Shown here: one piece after another, positions 6,871 to 10,707 of the stretch | Layout of the letters: each line of letters starts with the position of its first letter | How positions within the stretch are numbered: the stretch's first letter is position 1 | NCBI GenBank assembly: GCA_934725525.1 | Contig: CAKVCG010000056.1 | Location: forward strand, 1-10,707 | Direction of reading: 5' to 3' | Origin: an uncultured Brachyspira sp. | GTDB taxonomy: Bacteria; Spirochaetota; Brachyspiria; Brachyspirales; Brachyspiraceae | Length of the DNA: 10,707 nt | The notes under the pieces: generated by a model | What the model was told of the DNA's origin: nothing | Databases searched by the model: none | Seen by the model: the letters and a program-made list of their open reading frames with translations, nothing else | Translations under genes and position numbers: made by a program

Positions 6871-7749
6871 ATGAGCGAAGAATTGAAAGTGTCTTATTTT
6901 GAAAAAAATCCGAGAGTTTGTCCCGTATGCGAAACGGAATTTTATCATGAAATGCTTCTTACTGGAGGCGGAAGATTAATAGCGGGAGAACTTAGAAACG
7001 ATTTGCGAAGAACTTATGAAAAAAGCAAAAAATACGGAGCGGTTTATCCTTTAATATATGTAGTCACAGTTTGCCCGAGTTGTTTATACGCTTCTTTTAG
7101 CGAGGACTTTTCGCTTATTAATAAAAAATCCGTTGACGATATTTTGAATACTAAAGACGAAAGAAGAAAATATATGGAAGAATTTTTTGGGCTTAATGTT
7201 AATTTTGAAGCGAATAGAGATTTATATTCTGGAGCGGCGAGTTATTTTTTGGCTTTGGACGGATATTTATATCATGATAAGGAATTAGCGCCGACATTGA
7301 AAAAAGCTTTATGTTCTTTAAGATTAAGTTGGGTTTTGGAAGATTTATCGAAAGAAGCGCCGAACGAAAATTACGATAGACTGATTCCGTTTTTTCAATA
7401 TAAAGCGAGCGAATTATACGCCGAAGCGATAGAATGCATGCAAAACGGAAAAGAAAGTTTCGATAAAATAAAATCTTTCGGACCAGATATAGACAATAAT
7501 TTTGGATACGAAGGAATGCTTTATATGGGAGCTTTACTCGGTTTTGACGCTTCAAAATTTATTCCCGACCCGACCGTGAGAGCTAATACTTTGGTTCAGG
7601 CAAAAAGAAAAATAAGTAAAGTATTCGGCTCGGGCAAAAGCAGTAAATCGAAACCTTCCGCATTGCTTGAAAAGATTAAAGAATTGCATTCGAGCATAAC
7701 AGAAGAATTGAACGAATTAAACGAAGCTTACGGAATGAACTTGAATTAA
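6871..7749 (+). CDS. DUF2225 family protein (zinc-ribbon-like, two CxxC pairs)
   Basis: This 292-residue cytoplasmic protein matches the DUF2225 pattern. An N-terminal C17-P-V-C20 and a second C68-P-S-C71 pair probably bind one zinc ion. Between them lies the conserved-looking GG-R segment, and a helical domain (about 90-230) follows, with TPR-like character. The C-terminus (about 245-288) is basic and then Glu/Leu-rich, probably a short coiled coil. The function of the family is not established. The start is supported by GAGAGG at 6858-6863, 7 nt before the ATG. The gene lies 54 bp after the exported protein and 26 bp before the LptF/G-type permease, so it belongs to the same run, although the 54-bp gap could hold its own weak promoter. 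Confidence 0.88.
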   Translation: MSEELKVSYFEKNPRVCPVCETEFYHEMLLTGGGRLIAGELRNDLRRTYEKSKKYGAVYPLIYVVTVCPSCLYASFSEDFSLINKKSVDDILNTKDERRKYMEEFFGLNVNFEANRDLYSGAASYFLALDGYLYHDKELAPTLKKALCSLRLSWVLEDLSKEAPNENYDRLIPFFQYKASELYAEAIECMQNGKESFDKIKSFGPDIDNNFGYEGMLYMGALLGFDASKFIPDPTVRANTLVQAKRKISKVFGSGKSSKSKPSALLEKIKELHSSITEELNELNEAYGMNLN

Positions 7750-7775
7750 AACTATTTTTATTTTAAAATATTAAA

Positions 7776-8846
7776 ATGAAAAAGTTAAATTATTATCTTC
7801 TCTCCGAATTTCTTACTCTATTTTTCGGCTCTTTATTTCTATTTGTGGTTTTGGTGACCATTGCCGATTTAAGCAGTAAATTATCCTATTATACGGAACA
7901 TGCAGAATATATGAATTATTTTATAACTTATCATGTAGCGAGAATTCCGCATAATATGTATTATATATTTCCCGTGTCTCTTATGTTTTCTTCGACTTAT
8001 GTTTTGGGAACATTCGTAAAAAATAAAGAAATGCTTGCCGTTCAGAATTCGGGCATAAGTTTGTTTAAATTTTCTTCTCCCGTTTTTATAATAGTAATAA
8101 TTTTATGTTTATTGCTCGTTCTTTTTTGGCAGTTTGTGGCGGCTCCATCGAATAAAATTTCATTCGAGGCGGACGATAAAGGAAGAGGACGAACCGCAAG
8201 CGACGCCAGCGGAACTTGGAATGTTTTTGGCGGAAACGGATATGTTTATTTTATAGACAATTATTCTTATAGCAGGGAATATATGACTAACGCTATAATA
8301 ATAAGATTAAAAGAAGAGGGCGGAATAGAAATGAGATTATCCTCTCCTTATATACAATGGGACGAAAACGATAGAAAATGGTATGCCGAAAGCGGAATAT
8401 TGGCAAGATTTGACGAGAATAACAATATAACCGTTGAAGAAGTCAAACATTATCCTCTTGATGTATTGGAGCGTCCCGAACATTTTGAACAGAGACCGAT
8501 TTTGGACACAATGAGTTTAACCGAAGAAATGAGATTGATTAAACTTCGTAAAGAGGTTCATATGAGCACTGCGCTTTTGGAAACCGATTTGCATTATAGA
8601 ATTTCTTATTGTTTTTCGGGCTTTATTATCGTTCTTCTTGCCTCGTTATTTTCAAAATTCTCGACTCACAGCGTTTTGGTAGTAAGTTTGGTAATGGTTA
8701 TAGTAGTCGCTTTGCTTTATTATTCCGTTCTTATGATATTTCGCTCGATGGGAGACGGAGGAGCTATAAATCCTTTAGTCGCAGCTTGGATGCCGAATAT
8801 TATATTCGCTTTTCTTTGTTTACTTGCTTTTAAGAAGTTTTATTAA
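7776..8846 (+). CDS. LptF/LptG (YjgP/YjgQ) family permease
   Basis: This 356-residue inner-membrane protein has the classic LptF/G layout. Three N-terminal membrane segments (about 8-30, 55-80, 98-122) precede a periplasmic domain of beta-jellyroll type (about 123-270). Three C-terminal segments follow (about 275-297, 299-322, 330-354). The N-terminal MKKLNYYLLSEFL and the pre-TM4 LxTDLHYRIS are characteristic. LptF and LptG form the membrane part of the ABC exporter that pulls lipopolysaccharide or lipooligosaccharide from the inner membrane toward the Lpt bridge. Only one of the pair is here, and F cannot be told from G from sequence alone. No Shine-Dalgarno sequence precedes the ATG, only A/T, and the start is 26 bp after the DUF2225 stop, so expression probably depends on the upstream genes. 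Confidence 0.88.
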   Translation: MKKLNYYLLSEFLTLFFGSLFLFVVLVTIADLSSKLSYYTEHAEYMNYFITYHVARIPHNMYYIFPVSLMFSSTYVLGTFVKNKEMLAVQNSGISLFKFSSPVFIIVIILCLLLVLFWQFVAAPSNKISFEADDKGRGRTASDASGTWNVFGGNGYVYFIDNYSYSREYMTNAIIIRLKEEGGIEMRLSSPYIQWDENDRKWYAESGILARFDENNNITVEEVKHYPLDVLERPEHFEQRPILDTMSLTEEMRLIKLRKEVHMSTALLETDLHYRISYCFSGFIIVLLASLFSKFSTHSVLVVSLVMVIVVALLYYSVLMIFRSMGDGGAINPLVAAWMPNIIFAFLCLLAFKKFY

Positions 8847-8866
8847 TTTTTAAAATTGTATCATAT

Positions 8867-8881
8867 AAATAGTTGCTATTT
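8867..8881 (+). terminator. weak hairpin after the permease gene
   Basis: AAATAG (8867-8872) and CTATTT (8876-8881) form a 6-bp stem with loop TTG, extendable by TATA pairs past one bulged T. It starts 21 bp after the permease stop and could end that transcript, but there is no clean T-tract, and the loop overlaps the -35 candidate for the next gene. The two interpretations compete. Confidence 0.25.
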
Positions 8882-8901
8882 TATAATAAATTTGATATTA
8901 T
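8873..8901 (+). promoter_or_regulatory. candidate promoter for the oxidoreductase gene
   Basis: TTGCTA (8873-8878) and TATTAT (8896-8901) are separated by exactly 17 bp, a good sigma-70-type pair. Transcription would start near 8908, about 33 nt before the ATG. TATAAT also occurs at 8882-8887 and 8907-8912. The 94-bp gap, the strong ribosome site and the different codon use all suggest that this gene is transcribed independently of the upstream run. Confidence 0.45.
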
Positions 8902-8912
8902 AAAATTATAAT
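8881..8912. repeat. three alternating TTATAAT/ATTATAA heptamers
   Basis: TTATAAT (8881-8887), ATTATAA (8897-8903) and TTATAAT (8906-8912) are exact copies in alternating orientation within 32 bp before the oxidoreductase. The last two make a 16-bp palindrome with a 2-bp centre. These heptamers resemble half-sites of Fur/PerR-type regulators, but the usual 1-bp spacing is not present, and AT-rich DNA makes such words common. Confidence 0.35.
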
Positions 8913-8928
8913 AAAAAATAAAATTTGT

Positions 8929-8934
8929 GGGGGG
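8929..8934 (+). promoter_or_regulatory. G6 tract acting as ribosome binding site
   Basis: Six consecutive G residues, followed by ATCCTT and the ATG at 8941, form the only Shine-Dalgarno-like sequence of this gene. A G-run in such AT-rich DNA is striking. A change in tract length would alter the strength and spacing of the ribosome site. Confidence 0.6.
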
Positions 8935-8940
8935 ATCCTT

Positions 8941-9966
8941 ATGAAAAGGATAAGAGTTATACAATATGGTTGTGGTAAGATGGCAAGCTATATTATACGC
9001 TATTTACATGAAAATGGAGCGGATATAGTTGGCGCAATTGATGTCAATCCAGATGTGGTTGGCAAAGATGTTGGAGATTTTGCCAATCTTGGATTAAAGA
9101 CAGGTGTTCTTATATCCAAAGATGCAGACAAAGTGCTTGACGAATGTGATGCAGATATAGCGATTGTTACATTGTTCAGTTTCGTAGGCGATATATACGA
9201 CTGTGTTGAAAAATGTGTTAAACGCGGTATTAATGTAATAACCACATGCGAAGAAGCTATTTATCCATGGACTACTGCTGCTGAACTAACCAATAAATTA
9301 GACGCTCTCGCTAAAGAAAACAATTGCACGGTAACGGGAAGTGGGATGCAGGATATTTTCTGGATTAATATGGTAGCTCTTGCAGTGGCTGGTTGCCATA
9401 AAGTTGAAAAAATTAAGGGGGCATTTAGCTACAATGTGGACGAATATGGTATAGCGCTTGCAAAAGCTCATGGTTGCGACCTTACCAAAGATGAGTTTGA
9501 AAAAACGCTTGCGCATCCTACGGAGATTGTGCCATCTTATGCATGGAATTCAGCGGAGGCAATCTGCAACAAACTAGGATTAACTATTAAGTCTATTCAA
9601 CAAAAGAATGTCCCATATATTATAGATAAAGATTTACCGAGCGAAACTCTGGGTAAGACAATCAAAGCAGGAAGATGTATAGGTATGTCAGCGGTTGTAA
9701 CAATTGAAACTTATCAAGGTATTATTGTTGAGGAAGAAACGATTGGAAAAGTTTATGGTAAGGACGATGGCGATATGTGTGATTGGCATATTATAGGAGA
9801 ACCAAATGTAGAATATCATGTAGTTAAGCCAGCTACGGTTGAGCATACTTGTGCAACGATTGTTAATCGTATTCCTTCCATTTTGAAAGCTCCTGCAGGA
9901 TATGTGACAGCAGATGAACTTGAGGAAATTTCCTATCTCACTTATCCTATGCACTATGAACTTTGA
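8941..9966 (+). CDS. ord: 2,4-diaminopentanoate dehydrogenase-like NAD(P)-dependent oxidoreductase
   Basis: This 341-residue soluble protein has an N-terminal Rossmann fold with the dinucleotide-binding Y8-G-C-G-K-M13 and a DapB-like arrangement, including [14 protein letters not shown] and the GSGMQD segment at 133-138. It resembles 2,4-diaminopentanoate dehydrogenase, the enzyme of clostridial ornithine fermentation that oxidatively deaminates 2,4-diaminopentanoate to 2-amino-4-oxopentanoate. Such proteins are often labelled dihydrodipicolinate reductase, but the length fits the former (DapB is about 230-270). None of the other ornithine-degradation genes (oraSE, ortAB) is in the window, so the substrate is inferred only. 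Codon use differs from the neighbours: half of the Arg codons are CGN and GGT is the commonest Gly codon, whereas neighbours use AGA and GGA. It is the only full-length gene here that ends in TGA. It stands alone between its own promoter region and a strong hairpin, which suggests acquisition by transfer. Confidence 0.78.
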   Translation: MKRIRVIQYGCGKMASYIIRYLHENGADIVGAIDVNPDVVGKDVGDFANLGLKTGVLISKDADKVLDECDADIAIVTLFSFVGDIYDCVEKCVKRGINVITTCEEAIYPWTTAAELTNKLDALAKENNCTVTGSGMQDIFWINMVALAVAGCHKVEKIKGAFSYNVDEYGIALAKAHGCDLTKDEFEKTLAHPTEIVPSYAWNSAEAICNKLGLTIKSIQQKNVPYIIDKDLPSETLGKTIKAGRCIGMSAVVTIETYQGIIVEEETIGKVYGKDDGDMCDWHIIGEPNVEYHVVKPATVEHTCATIVNRIPSILKAPAGYVTADELEEISYLTYPMHYEL

Positions 9967-9976
9967 TTTATAATAT

Positions 9977-10014
9977 TAACCATAGTCATATTCTAAAATC
10001 TATGACTATGGTTA
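9977..10014. terminator. strong hairpin between convergent genes, likely bidirectional terminator
   Basis: A perfect 14-bp inverted repeat has left arm 9977-9990 (TAACCATAGTCATA) and right arm 10001-10014, with a 10-nt loop. It begins 10 bp after the oxidoreductase stop and ends 26 bp before the last base of the convergent minus-strand gene, the expected place for a shared terminator. The T-tracts on either side are weak, so it could also act as an RNA-stabilising 3' hairpin. Confidence 0.75.
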
Positions 10015-10040
10015 TATGTTTTAATGATTAGTAAACTATA

Positions 10041-10391
10041 TTAAAAATTTTTTAGATAATTTTTTATTTTTTCAAAAGCTACTTTATCTATTTCGTTAAA
10101 ATCGTTTTCTCTAACTATTTTAGAATAAATTTTCTCCACTTTATCGTAGTTTTCATTTTTTGATAATTTAGCCGAGATTAAACCTATTATACAATGAGTA
10201 TTAAGTCCAGAACAATTTGGATTATAATCAAACGGATTTTTATTATATAGATTATCGATAGATTTTATATTTGAATATTGTTCGATATAATTTAATCCGT
10301 ATTTATAAATTAAATTTAATGTAGCATTGACTAATTTATCAATATCTTTTAAGCTATAAATTTTAAATCTATCTTTTTGATTATATTGCAT
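10041..10391 (-). CDS. hypothetical protein, probably the C-terminal half of a broken gene
   Basis: This is a 116-residue, helical, soluble ORF with no signal peptide. It reads FKIYSLKDIDKLVNATLNLI, then a GLNYIEQYSNIKSIDNLYN segment, then helices containing GLISAKLSKNENYDKVEKIY. This pattern resembles the C-terminal half of small proteins of about 200 residues in AT-rich bacteria that are often annotated only as DUFs. I do not recognise a specific family. It has no Shine-Dalgarno sequence before its ATG at 10391 and lies in the same frame as the ORF at 10395-10703, separated by one TAG and one AAA codon. It is therefore most simply the distal part of one gene of about 219 residues. Alternatively, it restarts after the stop by translational reinitiation. 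Confidence 0.6.
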   Translation of the reverse strand: MQYNQKDRFKIYSLKDIDKLVNATLNLIYKYGLNYIEQYSNIKSIDNLYNKNPFDYNPNCSGLNTHCIIGLISAKLSKNENYDKVEKIYSKIVRENDFNEIDKVAFEKIKNYLKNF

Positions 10392-10394
10392 TTT

Positions 10395-10397
10395 CTA
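10395..10397 (-). other. in-frame TAG stop interrupting a probable single gene
   Basis: On the minus strand the codon at 10397-10395 is TAG, followed by AAA and then ATG at 10391. The reading frame before and after is the same (309 nt, then 3 nt, then 351 nt). This is TAG, whereas the plus-strand genes nearly all end in TAA. A single-base nonsense change or a sequencing error would explain it. Confidence 0.7.
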
Positions 10398-10703
10398 GCA
10401 AGTATCTTCGTTATATTTATTTTTAAAATATTTTTCAAGAAACAAAAGATTTATAAAAGCCGTATAATTCAAATCGTAATCGTTTATTTTGCATATATTA
10501 TGAATTTGATTTATTTTAATTGTAGCAAACGGGAATAAGTGAATTTCATCTTGCCAATAATTATAAGTAAAATCGAAAGCGCAAATATATTCTTTTTCGA
10601 ATTTTTTAATTGCAAAATCTTTTTTGACTATTTTAAATTGATTTTCTTTTGCAAATTTATCAAGCCCTAATAAAATATTATTTTTTACTTCGATTAATTT
10701 CAT
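10395..10703 (-). CDS. hypothetical protein, probably the N-terminal half of the same broken gene
   Basis: This 102-residue ORF starts with ATG at 10703, four bases from the window edge, so its ribosome site cannot be seen and the frame stays open to the edge. The product is soluble, with an N-terminal helix (VKNNILLGLDKFAKENQFKI), a strand-rich middle rich in aromatics (YICAFDFTYNYWQDEIHLF) and a helical end. It stops at TAG 10397-10395, and the same frame resumes one codon later as the ORF ending at 10041. The alpha/beta domain plus helical domain layout would suit a small cytoplasmic protein, possibly immunity-like, but this is weak inference and no function is assigned. Confidence 0.6.
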   Translation of the reverse strand: MKLIEVKNNILLGLDKFAKENQFKIVKKDFAIKKFEKEYICAFDFTYNYWQDEIHLFPFATIKINQIHNICKINDYDLNYTAFINLLFLEKYFKNKYNEDTC

Positions 10704-10707
10704 AAAT

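Noticed and set aside
7199..7555. Long antisense open frame opposite the DUF2225 gene
   Set aside because: It is fully covered by a well-supported gene on the other strand, has no ribosome site and no recognisable product; the same applies to the antisense frames at 1362-1574, 9000-9245, 9298-9516 and 9688-9954.
8933..8938. GGATCC palindrome before the dehydrogenase as an operator or cloning scar
   Set aside because: A 6-bp palindrome alone is weak evidence, and it is part of the G-run and ribosome site; nothing else suggests an artificial junction.
8941..9966. DapB (dihydrodipicolinate reductase) of lysine synthesis
   Set aside because: At 341 residues it is much longer than DapB, and the typical DapB substrate motif around E-x-H-H-x-x-K-x-D is not visible.

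Overview
The window looks like chromosomal DNA from a very AT-rich, Gram-negative-type bacterium, most likely a spirochaete of the genus Brachyspira. This assignment is inference. It rests on the low GC content, the strong preference for AGA, TTA, ATA and GGA codons, and the combination of a GlmU-like nucleotidyltransferase, a DUF2225 zinc-ribbon-type protein and an LptF/LptG-family permease. No RNA genes, CRISPR arrays or insertion sequences were seen.

Layout: (1) 1-56 is a perfect ATACA pentanucleotide tandem array running off the left edge. It lies 113 bp before a glycosyltransferase operon and is open in all reading frames. (2) 169-3547 holds a large polytopic membrane protein (probably a GT-C-type glycosyltransferase) followed 19 bp later by a GT2 polyprenyl-phosphate glycosyltransferase, a typical GtrB-like pairing for surface glycan synthesis. 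(3) 3548-3713 is a regulatory-looking gap with a 31-bp interrupted palindrome. (4) 3714-8846 is a run of five co-directional genes: a small TPR-like protein, a GlmU-like UDP-sugar pyrophosphorylase with an atypical beta-helix tail, a signal-peptide-bearing protein that overlaps it by 44 bp, a DUF2225 protein, and an LptF/G-type permease. Together they suggest cell-envelope work: sugar-nucleotide supply, an exported protein and lipopolysaccharide/lipooligosaccharide transport. (5) 8941-9966 is a 2,4-diaminopentanoate dehydrogenase-like oxidoreductase with its own promoter region, a G6 tract in its ribosome binding site, and codon use unlike its neighbours, so it is a candidate for transfer. (6) A 14-bp-stem hairpin separates it from two convergent minus-strand ORFs (10703 to 10041). 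These lie in the same frame and are separated only by one TAG codon and one sense codon, so they are probably one gene broken by a nonsense change.

The points most worth following are the pentanucleotide repeat (possible phase variation at the glycosyltransferase locus), the symmetric palindrome at 3599-3629, the GlmU-like protein that appears to have lost acetyltransferase signatures, the oxidoreductase with foreign-looking codon use, and the amber-interrupted gene. Nothing in the window by itself proves a wholly new system.
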